From contig JAWOIT010000057.1 in NCBI GenBank assembly GCA_046484535.1, positions 1-38,747 of the forward strand: a stretch of DNA of 38,747 bases, read 5' to 3'. Below are positions 1 to 8,986 of the stretch, one piece after another. Made by a program: the position numbers and the translations under genes. The stretch is from JAPHTQ01 sp046484535 (GTDB lineage: Bacteria > Pseudomonadota > Gammaproteobacteria > Thiohalomonadales > Thiohalomonadaceae). The notes under the pieces are model-generated. The model was not told the DNA's origin, searched no databases, and saw nothing but the letters and a program-made list of their open reading frames with translations. Each line of letters begins with the position of its first letter. Position 1 is the stretch's first letter.

Positions 1-1
1 C

Positions 2-220
2 TACTACAGCGGTACCTCTTTCGCCGCCCCCTTCGTCAGCGCCGCGATGGCGTTGCTGCGCGCAAGGGATCCGGAGGCCGGCCTGAAATCCGTCCTTTCG
101 CTGCTGGCCGATTCTGCAATAGATTTGGGGGCAAAGGGGCGTGATCCATTATTCGGTCACGGTTTGTTGCAGATGGAGGGTGATTGTGTGACTACAGATC
201 ACCGAATAACATCAGGCTGA
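2..220 (+). CDS. Subtilisin-like serine protease (S8 family), C-terminal fragment
   Basis: This open frame enters from the left edge and stops at 218-220, giving the last 72 residues of a protein. It contains YYSGTSFAAPFVSAAMALL, the signature around the catalytic serine of subtilases (GTSxAAP), followed by helix-forming residues and LFGHGLLQ, which matches the usual end of an S8 catalytic domain (G-x-G-x-L/V). Asp and His of the triad must lie upstream of the window. Only a short tail follows the domain, so no autotransporter barrel or C-terminal secretion domain is present after it. The family hydrolyses peptide bonds, usually outside the cytoplasm. The substrate cannot be judged. The next gene, on the opposite strand, encodes a small secreted protein. 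Confidence 0.85.
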   Translation, partial: YYSGTSFAAPFVSAAMALLRARDPEAGLKSVLSLLADSAIDLGAKGRDPLFGHGLLQMEGDCVTTDHRITSG

Positions 221-222
221 AG

Positions 223-253
223 CGGGTTTCGCGGGCGGTGCCCGCAAAACCCG
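223..253. terminator. Hairpin between convergent genes
   Basis: A near-perfect stem of 13 pairs with one mismatch (arms 223-236 and 240-253, loop GGT) begins three bases after the protease stop and lies before the end of the convergent small secreted gene. No T-run follows on either strand, so it may be a weak or Rho-assisted terminator or an mRNA 3'-end stabiliser. Confidence 0.45.
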
Positions 254-277
254 ACTGGTTGGTGTGCCTTGCCGGTG

Positions 278-568
278 CTACTTCTGAACTGCAGGGAGCA
301 GTAACGCGGCCTCCTCCTCGGGTGGGCTGAGTTTGGCGTCGTTGTTGCCAACCGGGGCCGGCTTTTCGGGCTTGCCGATAACGAGACTGCGATCATGCCT
401 GGGCGCACCCCTTTCTGCTTTAGCCGCCGTATCGGTGGTGGCAGCCACGCCGCGTTTCAGTGTGATCTCGGCCTCTCCCGCCTCTACACCGCTTGCTCCC
501 AGCACGATAGCCAGGCTCAGTGCCGGCAATATCGGGTGGAGTAACATCTTGTCGGTTTTTTCAATCAT
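278..568 (-). CDS. Small secreted protein of unknown function (96 aa)
   Basis: I do not recognise a family. Residues 1-30 form a convincing Sec signal peptide: a charged N-terminus (MIEKTDKM), a hydrophobic core (LPALSLAIVLGASG) and an AxA-like cleavage site after VEA. The mature ~66 residues are hydrophilic and rich in Ala, Pro, Lys and Glu, with no cysteine and no predicted membrane segment, so the protein is probably periplasmic or extracellular and poorly ordered. The start is supported by AAAGGAGAACC just upstream of the ATG. The gene runs toward the truncated subtilase gene. A regulatory or substrate link between the two is possible but only suggested by position. Confidence 0.6.
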   Translation of the reverse strand: MIEKTDKMLLHPILPALSLAIVLGASGVEAGEAEITLKRGVAATTDTAAKAERGAPRHDRSLVIGKPEKPAPVGNNDAKLSPPEEEAALLLPAVQK

Positions 569-858
569 ATTGGTTCTCCTTTCTCGTTTGGTTGAATGCT
601 ATTCAATACATATGTCGGCCCTGGAAGAAAAACGGTTCACTGGGGAAGATTACATGTCATCAATAGGGCAACAGTACTCTCTTGACGGTTAATCTCTCGC
701 GGGTGGGCATAGTCTGCTTTTCCGCCACGTCTCAGTATCTTCCTGATTCTGCGGGCTGTTGTAGTTGCCTGGATAGAGAGCAATCTGTATCTGGTGCTGA
801 GTTATCAGGAGCAGGCGTTCAGGATGCAGCGGTAAAAATATAATCCACAACTTCTACG

Positions 859-2883
859 TCACACCCCATCGCGGGGGATCTGCCGCTCCCAGTTGCGGGA
901 GTAGACACGCCTGTCCCCCTCGAACGCATCGAGTTCAGCATAGATGTGAAAGTGTGTGGCATCGGTAGTAAGAACAGTACGCGTGACGGTACGCACCGTC
1001 CACTCACCGCGACGGAAGGTTCTTTCGCTGCGATTTTCCCCTCGTGCCGAGGTAAAATCATCATCTCGATAACTGTACCAGTCCCAGGTGCGGTCACCCA
1101 CCTCAAGGTCGATGGCCTTTATATGGTAGCTCCCCTCATCCTTAATCACCTCCAGGGTAGAGATATCCTCAGCCAGGTCACGGTGAACCAGCCAGTTGTG
1201 ATGAGTCGGCTCGATATGTTCGATAACGGAAGGCATCGCACCTTCGGGCTCGGCAAACTCCACCGCGGCCTCCCCGGCCTGAGTCATACGTACAGGTAAC
1301 ATCAATGCACTATTGTGCATATGAACATCCATACGCACTGGCTCGGGCGGGGGCCAGGCCAGCGGCCAGTAAGAGGTGGATATCGATAAACGCAGACGGT
1401 GTCCTGCCGGAAACTGCTGAGCGATGTGGTTCATACTGACCCGTACGCGGTAGCGCTTGCCGGGCTCCAATGATTCGCTCAGAGTGTTACCGTTGCGTCG
1501 GGTAAGGTTGAGCATGCCGTAGGTGACGCGGGTCGCCTTGTCATCCGGCGCCACATCGGAGAGCCTGACCACGACCATCGCCACCGCACGATTGACGCTA
1601 AGCTCCAGCTCCACCTCGGGGGCGCCGAGGATCTCCAGCTTCTCCTGCGAGGGTTCACTGTCGAAAACCAGAGCCCCGCCGTCCTCCTCCCGCTGGTCGT
1701 GGGGCAGATCGGGCGCAGCGGTGTAGGAGCACCATTTGCCGGCGAACAACCCGACACTCAGCGGCGACTGCAGACTCTGAATTAAATCACCACGGCGGCG
1801 CTGGCCACGCTCTGTCACCAGCCGGTAGGGTGCCAGAAGATACTCCTGCCAATGGATGTTCGGCGAGGGCCACTGGCTTTCGCCAATCCAGCGCCCCGGT
1901 CGCTGACGGTAATAAGTGGTCGGCGGTACGCTGTCCTGCATCCAGCATCGCAGCATCGGTTCGTCCATGATGCCGGTCTGCTTCCCCTTCAGCCAGTGAT
2001 CCCACCAGCGAAGCGCTTCCTGCAGAAAACCGATGGCCGGACCCGGTTTCCCCATGTGCGGAAATTTGTGTCCCCATGGCCCGATCAACCCCTGCCTGGG
2101 GACCTCCAGGTGCTCCAGCAGGCGAAAGACGGCATTGGTGTAACCATCGGCCCAGCCGCCCACCGCCATCACCGGACACTGGATTGCCGAGTAGTCCTCA
2201 CACACCGAACCGTGGCGCCAGTAATCATCCCGGCGCTGGTGGCGCAGCCAGATATCGAGCCAGAGGCCGCTGCCGGCGAGACGTTCCAGCCACATCTCCC
2301 GCCAACGTTCGCCTACCAGTTCCGGGTCCGGAGGACAGGTGTTGATCGAAAACATGGTTGTGGACTCGGAGAGGTTGTCCGTCAGCAGACAGCCGCCCAT
2401 ATAGTGCATGTTATCCAGATAGAGATCATCGGTGGAACAGGCGCTGATGATCGCTTTGAGCCCGGGAGGCTGCATGGCGGCAATCTGAAGACTGTTAAAA
2501 CCGCCCCAGGAGATCCCCATCATCCCGACACGGCCATTACACCAGGGCTGCTCGGTCAGCCACTTAATCACCGTCACCCCATCGTCCATCTCCGACTGGC
2601 GGTATTGATCCACCAGCACCCCCTCCGACTCCCCCGAGCCGCGGATATCGACGCGAATGCAGGCGTAGCCGTGCCCCGCCAGGTAGCGGTGGGTAATATC
2701 GTCGCGATAGCGGGTCAAATCACGCTTGCGGTAGGGAATATATTCGAAAATCGCCGGGACCGGCTCCTGCTCCGCCGTCACCGGCAACCACAACCGCGCC
2801 GCCAGCCGGATACCGTCAGGCATGATGATCGTCAGGTGTTCGATCTCCTTGACCTCATAGGGAAACTCATCCACCCGTTTCAT
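859..2883 (-). CDS. CocE/NonD family hydrolase (X-Pro dipeptidyl-peptidase S15-like)
   Basis: The 674-residue protein has the CocE/S15 layout: an N-terminal alpha/beta-hydrolase domain with an inserted cap (about 1-345) and a C-terminal beta-sandwich. The catalytic triad is visible: Ser125 in GISWGG, Asp246 in GGWADGY and His272 in GPWGHKFPH. The oxyanion region DIRGSGESEG (79-88) is typical. Members hydrolyse esters or amides such as cocaine, cephalosporin side chains or X-Pro peptides. The substrate here is unknown. There is no signal peptide, so it should be cytoplasmic. Its ATG overlaps the stop of the upstream ATP-grasp gene (ATGA), so the two are translationally coupled and probably act on the same compound. 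No terminator is obvious after the stop. Confidence 0.9.
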   Translation of the reverse strand: MKRVDEFPYEVKEIEHLTIIMPDGIRLAARLWLPVTAEQEPVPAIFEYIPYRKRDLTRYRDDITHRYLAGHGYACIRVDIRGSGESEGVLVDQYRQSEMDDGVTVIKWLTEQPWCNGRVGMMGISWGGFNSLQIAAMQPPGLKAIISACSTDDLYLDNMHYMGGCLLTDNLSESTTMFSINTCPPDPELVGERWREMWLERLAGSGLWLDIWLRHQRRDDYWRHGSVCEDYSAIQCPVMAVGGWADGYTNAVFRLLEHLEVPRQGLIGPWGHKFPHMGKPGPAIGFLQEALRWWDHWLKGKQTGIMDEPMLRCWMQDSVPPTTYYRQRPGRWIGESQWPSPNIHWQEYLLAPYRLVTERGQRRRGDLIQSLQSPLSVGLFAGKWCSYTAAPDLPHDQREEDGGALVFDSEPSQEKLEILGAPEVELELSVNRAVAMVVVRLSDVAPDDKATRVTYGMLNLTRRNGNTLSESLEPGKRYRVRVSMNHIAQQFPAGHRLRLSISTSYWPLAWPPPEPVRMDVHMHNSALMLPVRMTQAGEAAVEFAEPEGAMPSVIEHIEPTHHNWLVHRDLAEDISTLEVIKDEGSYHIKAIDLEVGDRTWDWYSYRDDDFTSARGENRSERTFRRGEWTVRTVTRTVLTTDATHFHIYAELDAFEGDRRVYSRNWERQIPRDGV

Positions 2884-4178
2884 TCGGTCTCTCCTATCGG
2901 AGCGAGTTCAAAGGTCAGTATCTCCCGGCAGCGCACATAGCGCTGCATCAGCTGCTCATGGTCATCGGCACCGAGCAGAATGATCGCAATCTCGTAACTG
3001 TAGCTGTCCTGGTCGCGAAGCTCGGAAAGGCGCATCCCCTCCCGCGCCTCGATGTAGATCTCGGTATAGGGAAACTCCCGCTCCACCTGCGCGATCTCTT
3101 CCTGACTCGGGGAGCGTACCACCCGCGCATCCTCATACTGGCGCCACATGAACTTTGCCGCACATCTGAAACGCCCCTCCGCCCGCGGATAATCCGGCTC
3201 CATGCCCAGCGCCAGTTCCACCATCACCTCATGGTTGGAGCTGCCGTGGACCTTTTCGAACATATCGCTGAGCGATTGGGAGATACGCGGATTGACCTCG
3301 ATGAGCTTCATTTCTCCAGTCTTTTCATCCCAAATGAACTCCAGGTTGAAGGCGGCATCATCCAACCCGATTTGCAACATCAGCCGCTCGGTGACCTCAT
3401 TGCTCTTCGCCTGCATGTATTGCGGCCAGCGCGAGGGATATTCGTAACTGGTAAAACTCCTGCCTGTCTCATCCTTGAGCGAATCGGTGATACCGGTGAT
3501 ATGGACCTGGCCGTGATAGACATAGCCCTCGGGTCCGTTCTGACGCTCCCCCTTAATCAGCGATTCGGCGATACAGTGGTTACCGTCGACCCCCTCCACC
3601 TCCGGCGGCAGTTGCGCGTGCTTAAGCACTTTATTGAAGGCGTTGCCGATGCGCGTGATGCACTTTCGAATGGTCTCCAGATGGCTGTAAAAGGTCTCCT
3701 CGCTATCGACACAAAAGCCGAGGAATGAACCGAAGGACTTGACCGGTTTGATCCAGAAGGGGAACGGCAGATTAATCTGCTTGAGAGGATCCTCGGCAAA
3801 GGGATCAAAGGCACAAAAATCGGGAATATATTCCGGGATATACTTCTGCTGTTCGAGCCGGGCCCAGTACTTATGTCCGCACGTGAGCACCGACTCAAGC
3901 GAAGGTGATTTCATATCGAACTTACGGCAAAGTATCGGCAACATCGTGTCGGCGGGGAAGTCCCAGTGACTGACGATCGCATCGATGGTTCCCGGGAATT
4001 CCCGCAATTGCCGCTCGGCCTTTTGCAGCATCTGCTCATAGGGATAATCGAGTGGCTTCACCACCTCCTCATACTCAAGCAGGGAATGAAAGCGATAGTG
4101 CTTACTGTTGCGAATGCCCTGGAGCTTCCGCAGGTTATAGGAATCAAGGCCGAAAACAAAAATATTCTTTTTTTTCAC
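2880..4178 (-). CDS. ATP-grasp superfamily ligase
   Basis: The protein contains an ATP-grasp fold: FPFWIKPVKSFGSFLGF carries the nucleotide-binding lysine strand, and FNLEFIWDE...LIEVNPRISQS holds the Mg-binding Glu/Asn pair (IEVNPR) typical of carboxylate-amine/thiol ligases such as carbamoyl-phosphate synthase or biotin carboxylase. The N-terminal ~100 residues look like a pre-ATP-grasp Rossmann-like domain (NIFVFGLDSYNL). I chose the GTG start at 4178 because GGGAG precedes it and the protein then begins VKKKNIFVFG. An ATG at 4235 would add 19 residues but has no good ribosome binding site. It is coupled to the CocE hydrolase and divergent from an MFS transporter. It probably forms an amide or peptide bond; acceptor and donor are unknown. 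Confidence 0.85.
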   Translation of the reverse strand: MKKKNIFVFGLDSYNLRKLQGIRNSKHYRFHSLLEYEEVVKPLDYPYEQMLQKAERQLREFPGTIDAIVSHWDFPADTMLPILCRKFDMKSPSLESVLTCGHKYWARLEQQKYIPEYIPDFCAFDPFAEDPLKQINLPFPFWIKPVKSFGSFLGFCVDSEETFYSHLETIRKCITRIGNAFNKVLKHAQLPPEVEGVDGNHCIAESLIKGERQNGPEGYVYHGQVHITGITDSLKDETGRSFTSYEYPSRWPQYMQAKSNEVTERLMLQIGLDDAAFNLEFIWDEKTGEMKLIEVNPRISQSLSDMFEKVHGSSNHEVMVELALGMEPDYPRAEGRFRCAAKFMWRQYEDARVVRSPSQEEIAQVEREFPYTEIYIEAREGMRLSELRDQDSYSYEIAIILLGADDHEQLMQRYVRCREILTFELAPIGETE

Positions 4179-4218
4179 GACACGCTCCCGGCTTTGCCAT
4201 CCACATAAGCCGAACGGG

Positions 4219-4290
4219 ACAACACTGGAGGCCATCTCAAAGTTTTATCCGATGCGCTGAGATACGTTTTGTAGCGCACACCAGTGTTGT
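4219..4290. repeat. 10 bp inverted repeat at the ATP-grasp 5' region
   Basis: ACAACACTGG at 4219-4228 and its exact complement CCAGTGTTGT at 4281-4290 lie 52 bp apart. They flank the alternative upstream ATG of the ATP-grasp gene. A second dyad, TTTTGA (4298-4303) and TCAAAA (4311-4316), lies next to it. They sit between the divergent ligase and MFS genes and could be operator sites or a leader hairpin. No clear sigma-70 promoter was found here. Confidence 0.35.
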
Positions 4291-4442
4291 TAAATGATTT
4301 TGAGGGCTACTCAAAAGCTTAGTCGCACAGGGCAGAGGCGCAACTACACTTTGTTTATCTGCTCTTTCGATTAGCTTCCGACAAAAAAGACATTACAAGA
4401 GCGGGTTCAGTAACAAACACAACATCCGGTCACGCGCTCACA

Positions 4443-5711
4443 ATGCTAACTATCGCCACACGCACATACCCGATTCTTTTAGGCATTGGCTTGCAGCTCG
4501 CCGGGATCGGTCTTCAGGGAACACTGCTGGTGCTGCGGGCCAATTCGGAGGGTTTTGCTCTTCCCGTTACCGGCATTATGATGTCGGCATACTTCCTCGG
4601 CTTTGTTATCGGCACTTTCCTGTGTCCCACACTTATTCGCAGCGTCGGTCACATTCGCGCCTTCTCCGCCTTTGCCGCTATTACCGCCGCTGCGGCCATC
4701 ACTCACGGCATCCTCATCGATCCGTGGTTCTGGACAGCGCTGCGGATCATCAGCGGTATGGCAATGGTCGGCATCTACATCGTCGTCGAAAGCTGGTTAA
4801 TCGCCATGGCGCCTGTAGAACGGCGTGGACGTTTCCTCGCCGTCTACACCATCATCACACTGCTTGCGATGGCGCTGGCTCAGTACCTGATCCTGGTGGA
4901 TGATATCGGCGGCTACCGCCTGTTCAGCGTCACCGCCCTGTTGATGGCGTTGGCGGTCGTCCCGATAGCACTGACCCGCATCCAGCAGCCGGCAGCTGTT
5001 TTCGCCCCTCCGCTCAACTTGCAACACTTGCATCGCATCAGTCCATTGGGTTTCAGCAGCACTCTCATCAGCGGCATTATCAACGGTGCCTTCTGGGGGC
5101 TCGGGGCACTGTTCGCCCGGCGTATTGGAATGGACGATACCGGCATCGCCCTGTTCATGAGCCTGACCACCATCGGTGGCGTACTACTGCAGTGGCCCAT
5201 CGGCCACATATCGGACACTTATGATCGCCGCCATGTGTTGGTTTGGTCGAGTCTCCTTACTGCCGGCATTATTATCGCCGCCTATTTCAGCATCACCTTC
5301 TCGCACACCCTGCTGTTCGCTCTAGCGATGATCTATGGCGGCTTCTCTTTCGCCCTCTACGGCATCAGCGTCGCCCATGTTAACGACCATCTGGATGCGG
5401 CTCAGATCCTTGAGGCCAGTCGCGCCCTGCTGCTGGTCTACGGTGCCGGGGCGGTGCTGGGTCCGAGTATCGCCGGCTACTTTATGCAGCTGTTCGGACC
5501 CGGTAGTCTCCTCTTATTTATCGCGGTCAACCTTCTGCTACTGGGTCTCCTGGGCATTTATCGTTTGCGGGTCGGTGTCGCAATTCCCCCTGAAGCACAG
5601 ATGGATTATGCCCACATGGTGCGTACTTCACAGATAGCACTGGAGCTGGATCCGCGTCTGGAGACAGAAACAGGGATAGCAAAGAAAACCGACGGCCAGG
5701 TCAAGCCGTAG
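4443..5711 (+). CDS. MFS transporter, YcaD-like
   Basis: A 422-residue protein with about twelve hydrophobic segments arranged as two bundles of six, typical of the major facilitator superfamily. Motifs resembling the YcaD branch are visible: GTFLCPTLIRSVGHIRAF in the TM2-TM3 region, the TM4 stretch ending IVVESWL, and HISDTYDRRHVL in the second-half loop (the D-R-R signature). It ends with a short hydrophilic tail. Substrate and direction are unknown; many relatives are annotated as efflux or sugar/metabolite carriers. The ATG has only a poor Shine-Dalgarno sequence. It is divergent from the ATP-grasp/CocE pair, so export or import of their product or substrate is a reasonable guess. A terminator hairpin overlaps its stop codon. 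Confidence 0.88.
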   Translation: MLTIATRTYPILLGIGLQLAGIGLQGTLLVLRANSEGFALPVTGIMMSAYFLGFVIGTFLCPTLIRSVGHIRAFSAFAAITAAAAITHGILIDPWFWTALRIISGMAMVGIYIVVESWLIAMAPVERRGRFLAVYTIITLLAMALAQYLILVDDIGGYRLFSVTALLMALAVVPIALTRIQQPAAVFAPPLNLQHLHRISPLGFSSTLISGIINGAFWGLGALFARRIGMDDTGIALFMSLTTIGGVLLQWPIGHISDTYDRRHVLVWSSLLTAGIIIAAYFSITFSHTLLFALAMIYGGFSFALYGISVAHVNDHLDAAQILEASRALLLVYGAGAVLGPSIAGYFMQLFGPGSLLLFIAVNLLLLGLLGIYRLRVGVAIPPEAQMDYAHMVRTSQIALELDPRLETETGIAKKTDGQVKP

Positions 5712-5729
5712 CCGTCGGTGTGGTTTTTT
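5687..5729 (+). terminator. Rho-independent terminator after the MFS gene
   Basis: The stem CCGACGGC (5689-5696) pairs with GCCGTCGG (5711-5718) and is followed by TGTGGTTTTTT. The left arm lies inside the last codons of the MFS gene. Confidence 0.7.
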
Positions 5730-5759
5730 AGTTAGGTAGTGCTGCCGTTCTTTTCGGCA

Positions 5760-6665
5760 TTAATAATACGGCACCTGAGGCTCTTCCACCTTGCGCCATT
5801 CACCCAGCGTATCCCGATAAGCATGCCAGGTGGCGAAGCCAAGCAGCGGCATGGTGATCGCCAGGCCGACATAGAAGAGGGCCAACCCGATCCCGGTGAA
5901 GAAGGCAATGAGCACCGCCCACCACAGCATCGGTTTCCAGTTGTACATCACCGCCTCCCAGGAGATGGTCAGCGCGGTGATGGCGTCGGTTTCGGGGCGG
6001 TCCATCAGCATGGGTATGGAGACGGCGGTAAACGCAAATGCCACCAATACCGCCACGAAACCGATGAGGAAATATCCAAGCACCATCGGCAGTGTCAGAC
6101 TGGTGACCAGGGTGGCGAAGAATTCAGGAAATGTTTCGGCACCAATAAAGAGCGCCACCTCCTCCTTACTCTCCACCAAAAAGGCGGCCGCCCACATCGA
6201 AACCATCAACCAGGTTATAAACAGCAGCGCCATCAAAAGCCCCATACCCAACAGGCCCTTGTGGTTCGTCCGCAGCGCACTCAAAGTATCCCGAAACCGG
6301 ACCGGCCGACCCTGCTCCACTTTCTGGCTGATGGCATAAAAGCCCACCGCAAACAACGGTGCGAGCAGAACGAAACCGGCGGTCAGTTGCACTCCTACAT
6401 GATAGAACTCGGTGGCCAGTGCAAGCGCCACAATAAGCCCATACAACACAGCGATAAGGGCGCCATAGCCGATGGCCTTCACCGGGTTAGCTCGCAGATC
6501 ACTCCATCCCTTCCTCAGCCAGATGAGGGGGCGGTCCATTGTCAGTGTGTGAATTTCCGGGCGGAATCCGGGAGAGACATGATAGCCGGAGCTGTCACGT
6601 TCGATATGCACAAGCTCGTCTTTCCACAATCGCTCGCCGTGCGGGTGAGTGGTTTGGTGTGCCAT
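5760..6665 (-). CDS. DUF2189 integral membrane protein
   Basis: The 301-residue protein begins with a ~65-residue cytoplasmic stretch and then has about six transmembrane helices, starting at KAIGYGALIAVLYGLIVALAL. The motif MDRPLIWLRKGWSDLRANP before the first helix and the late YNWKPMLWWAVLIA segment are typical of the DUF2189 family of predicted inner-membrane proteins. The biochemical role is unknown. I place the start at the ATG at 6665 because GAGGAGGTGTATC precedes it; an upstream in-frame start adds only five residues. It stands alone, converging on the MFS gene. Confidence 0.85.
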   Translation of the reverse strand: MAHQTTHPHGERLWKDELVHIERDSSGYHVSPGFRPEIHTLTMDRPLIWLRKGWSDLRANPVKAIGYGALIAVLYGLIVALALATEFYHVGVQLTAGFVLLAPLFAVGFYAISQKVEQGRPVRFRDTLSALRTNHKGLLGMGLLMALLFITWLMVSMWAAAFLVESKEEVALFIGAETFPEFFATLVTSLTLPMVLGYFLIGFVAVLVAFAFTAVSIPMLMDRPETDAITALTISWEAVMYNWKPMLWWAVLIAFFTGIGLALFYVGLAITMPLLGFATWHAYRDTLGEWRKVEEPQVPYY

Positions 6666-6859
6666 GATACACCTCCTCAATTACGGTTGGTGCATCCCTG
6701 CAGATGGATGACAACTCGTAAGTCCCCGCGGAATAAAACCACCGGGATGAACAGAGGTTCATCTTGTTGTACATACGTTAAGTCTAGTAGACCAACGCTC
6801 TTCAGCAAGGTATCCGGTGCTCATTGTAAAGACACCCGCAAAACACATTAGTGCTGTTA

Positions 6860-6892
6860 GCCGACAAATGACGTTACCCTGTCATTTGCGGC
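6860..6892 (-). terminator. Hairpin downstream of the outer-membrane barrel gene
   Basis: CAAATGAC pairs with GTCATTTG, extended by GCCG/CGGC across a single bulge, with an 8-base loop. It starts eight bases after the barrel gene stop on the minus strand. There is no clear T-tract, so termination efficiency is uncertain. Confidence 0.45.
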
Positions 6893-6899
6893 CCTAAGG

Positions 6900-7427
6900 C
6901 TAAAAACCATATGACACTCCGGCATAGAGTGTGTCGACATCCCTATCACCGATATCTGTGTATACCTGATACTCAAGCCGCAGGTTGAGTGATTCAACAA
7001 GACCGAACTTCACACCGGCGCCATAAGTCAGATCCGTACCGTCATTCGAACGAATCGTTCTGCCAAGGCTGACCGCTTCCGCATCCCAGGTGAATAAACC
7101 CACTTCACCGAAAAGCGCAACTCTTTGTGTCAACGGCAGGTTACCGACCGCAGTCAACTCAATCCCATCTATTTCGACGTAGCTATTATCAGCCTGTCTT
7201 AGGTCAAACTCTCCCAGGTCGGTATAAGCCGCCTCCACTGCAAAATATGGCGACAAGGCCATACCACCGAAGAATTGCCAACTGGTCGCATCATCGTAAC
7301 CTGAATCGTCACGATCCGAGTCACCGACCGCGGCGCCGAAATAGAAACCAAGCGGTTGCGCATGACTCACACTTGCTGTCAGCAGCAACCCGAAAGCAAT
7401 CGAAGCGAACACAGCTTGTTTAGCCAT
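6900..7427 (-). CDS. Outer-membrane beta-barrel protein (OmpA-like/OMP_b-brl)
   Basis: The 175-residue product has a signal peptide (MAKQAVFASIAFGLLLTASVSHA, cleaved before QPLGFYFG). The mature part has alternating hydrophobic strands ending in an aromatic residue (YAGVSYGF), the usual recognition signal for the BAM machinery. About eight amphipathic strands can be read (GFYFGAAVGDS, YFAVEAAYTDLGEF, LNLRLEYQVYTDI), like the OmpA N-terminal or OMP_b-brl family. GGAGGATACG precedes the ATG. No OmpA peptidoglycan-binding domain follows, so it is a stand-alone small barrel. Role unknown: structural, adhesive or a channel for small hydrophobic molecules. Confidence 0.82.
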   Translation of the reverse strand: MAKQAVFASIAFGLLLTASVSHAQPLGFYFGAAVGDSDRDDSGYDDATSWQFFGGMALSPYFAVEAAYTDLGEFDLRQADNSYVEIDGIELTAVGNLPLTQRVALFGEVGLFTWDAEAVSLGRTIRSNDGTDLTYGAGVKFGLVESLNLRLEYQVYTDIGDRDVDTLYAGVSYGF

Positions 7428-7666
7428 CGTATCCTCCTAATTTAAGCAGTACTTGCACAATGCCGCTGTTAACCGAACCAGACAGCAGTTTCCCGGTAAT
7501 CTAAAACCGGTGAATTAGGTATAGATGAAAAAATGGAAATCACCAGTCGGAGATGATGGGATAAGCTGGAGATACTGATGATGTGGAACAAAAAGGAGAG
7601 GTTGCACATTACCCCCGCAGGCAGTGTGCTTAAATGACTATTTTGACTGTCTTTTCTACGACCGAA

Positions 7667-8986
7667 CTATTCGTCAAGCCTGGCGTAGAGATCGTGCTCA
7701 TCCGCCGCGGTGATCACCACATCCACCGCATCGCCCGGTTCCAGGGATGATCCGTTTTCTATCACCACCACGCCGTCGATCTCCGGCGCCTCGGCGTAGC
7801 TGCGACCGATGGCGTTGTCGCCCTCGACCTCGTCGATCAAAACCGTATAACTGTTGCCGACGCGCTGCTGGAGTTTGTCGGCACTGATGGCGCTCTGCGC
7901 TTCCATAAAACGCTCCAGCCGCTCCTGTTTGAGTTCCTCGGGTACTGGGGCGGCCAGTTCGTTGGCGGGAGCGCCCTCCACAGGCGAGTAGGCGAAGGCG
8001 CCGGCGCGATCCAACCGGGCCTCACGCAGGAAGCGCAACAGCTCTTCGAAATCCTCATCTGTCTCGCCGGGGAAACCGACGATGAAGGTTGAACGCAGGG
8101 CGATCTCGGGAATGAGTTCGCGCCATTTTTCGATACGCTGCAACATATTCTCGCTGTCGGCCGGGCGGCGCATCGCTTTGAGCACCTTTTGGCCGGCATG
8201 CTGCATCGGCACATCAAGATAGGGCAGCGCATAACCCTCGCTCATCAACTCCACCAGGCGATCCACCTTGGGGTAGGGATAGATATAGTGCAGCCGCACC
8301 CAGGCGCCCAGTGAGCCGAGCTGTTTGACCAGGGTCTCGATATCGGTCCTTAAGGGGCGCCCCTCCCAGAAGTCGGTACGGTACTTCACATCGACCCCGT
8401 AGGCGGCGGTGTCCTGAGCGACGATGAGCAACTCCTCCACCCCGTCGTTCACCAGCTTCTCCGCCTCCTCCAGGATCTCGCCGATGGGGCGGCTTTTCAG
8501 CCTGCCGCGCATGGAGGGGATAATGCAGAAGCTGCACTGCTGATTGCACCCCTCGGCGATCTTGATATAGGCATAATGGCGCGGGGTGAGCTTGATACCG
8601 CTCTCGGGCACCAGATCGGTAAAAGGGTTGTGCTGGGGCGGCAGGTGGCTGTGTACCGCCGCCATCACCTCTTCCAGGGAGTCGGGACCGGTGACTGCCA
8701 GGACCTGCGGATGGGCGGACTCCACCACCCCCTCCTTGGCACCGAGGCAGCCGGTAACGATCACCTTACCGTTCTCCGCCAGCGCCTCGCCGATGGTCTC
8801 CAGCGACTCCTCCACCGCGGCGTCGATAAAGCCGCAGGTATTGACCACCACCAGATCCGCCTCCTCGTAACTGGGTGAGATCAGGTAACCCTCGGCCCGC
8901 AACCGGGTGAGGATGCGCTCAGCATCGACAGTGGCCTTGGGACAGCCCAGACTGACGAAACCGACATGGGGGATGCTGTGTGACAT
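7667..8986 (-). CDS. rimO: Ribosomal protein S12 methylthiotransferase RimO
   Basis: A radical-SAM methylthiotransferase that adds a methylthio group to the conserved Asp of ribosomal protein S12. Starting at MSHSIPHVGF the protein has 439 residues, close to E. coli RimO (441). The N-terminal UPF0004 domain carries Cys15 (SLGCPK), Cys51 (NTCGF) and Cys80 (TGCLGA) for the auxiliary cluster. The radical-SAM CxxxCxxC is Cys147/151/154 (EGCNQQCSFC). The C-terminal TRAM domain ends EHDLYARLDE. The sequence follows RimO rather than MiaB (CPKATVDAERILTRLRAEGY, VTGCLGAKE, LTPRHYAY). An in-frame upstream extension to 9076 is possible but unlike the family. It is divergent from tas. Confidence 0.96.
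   Translation of the reverse strand: MSHSIPHVGFVSLGCPKATVDAERILTRLRAEGYLISPSYEEADLVVVNTCGFIDAAVEESLETIGEALAENGKVIVTGCLGAKEGVVESAHPQVLAVTGPDSLEEVMAAVHSHLPPQHNPFTDLVPESGIKLTPRHYAYIKIAEGCNQQCSFCIIPSMRGRLKSRPIGEILEEAEKLVNDGVEELLIVAQDTAAYGVDVKYRTDFWEGRPLRTDIETLVKQLGSLGAWVRLHYIYPYPKVDRLVELMSEGYALPYLDVPMQHAGQKVLKAMRRPADSENMLQRIEKWRELIPEIALRSTFIVGFPGETDEDFEELLRFLREARLDRAGAFAYSPVEGAPANELAAPVPEELKQERLERFMEAQSAISADKLQQRVGNSYTVLIDEVEGDNAIGRSYAEAPEIDGVVVIENGSSLEPGDAVDVVITAADEHDLYARLDE

Noticed and set aside
1852..2940. Plus-strand 362-residue frame
   Set aside because: Antisense to the CocE hydrolase, with no recognisable domain or start signal.
2880..4235. ATG at 4235 as start of the ATP-grasp gene
   Set aside because: No ribosome binding site, an odd 19-residue N-terminal extension, and an inverted repeat nearby; the GTG at 4178 has GGGAG at good spacing.
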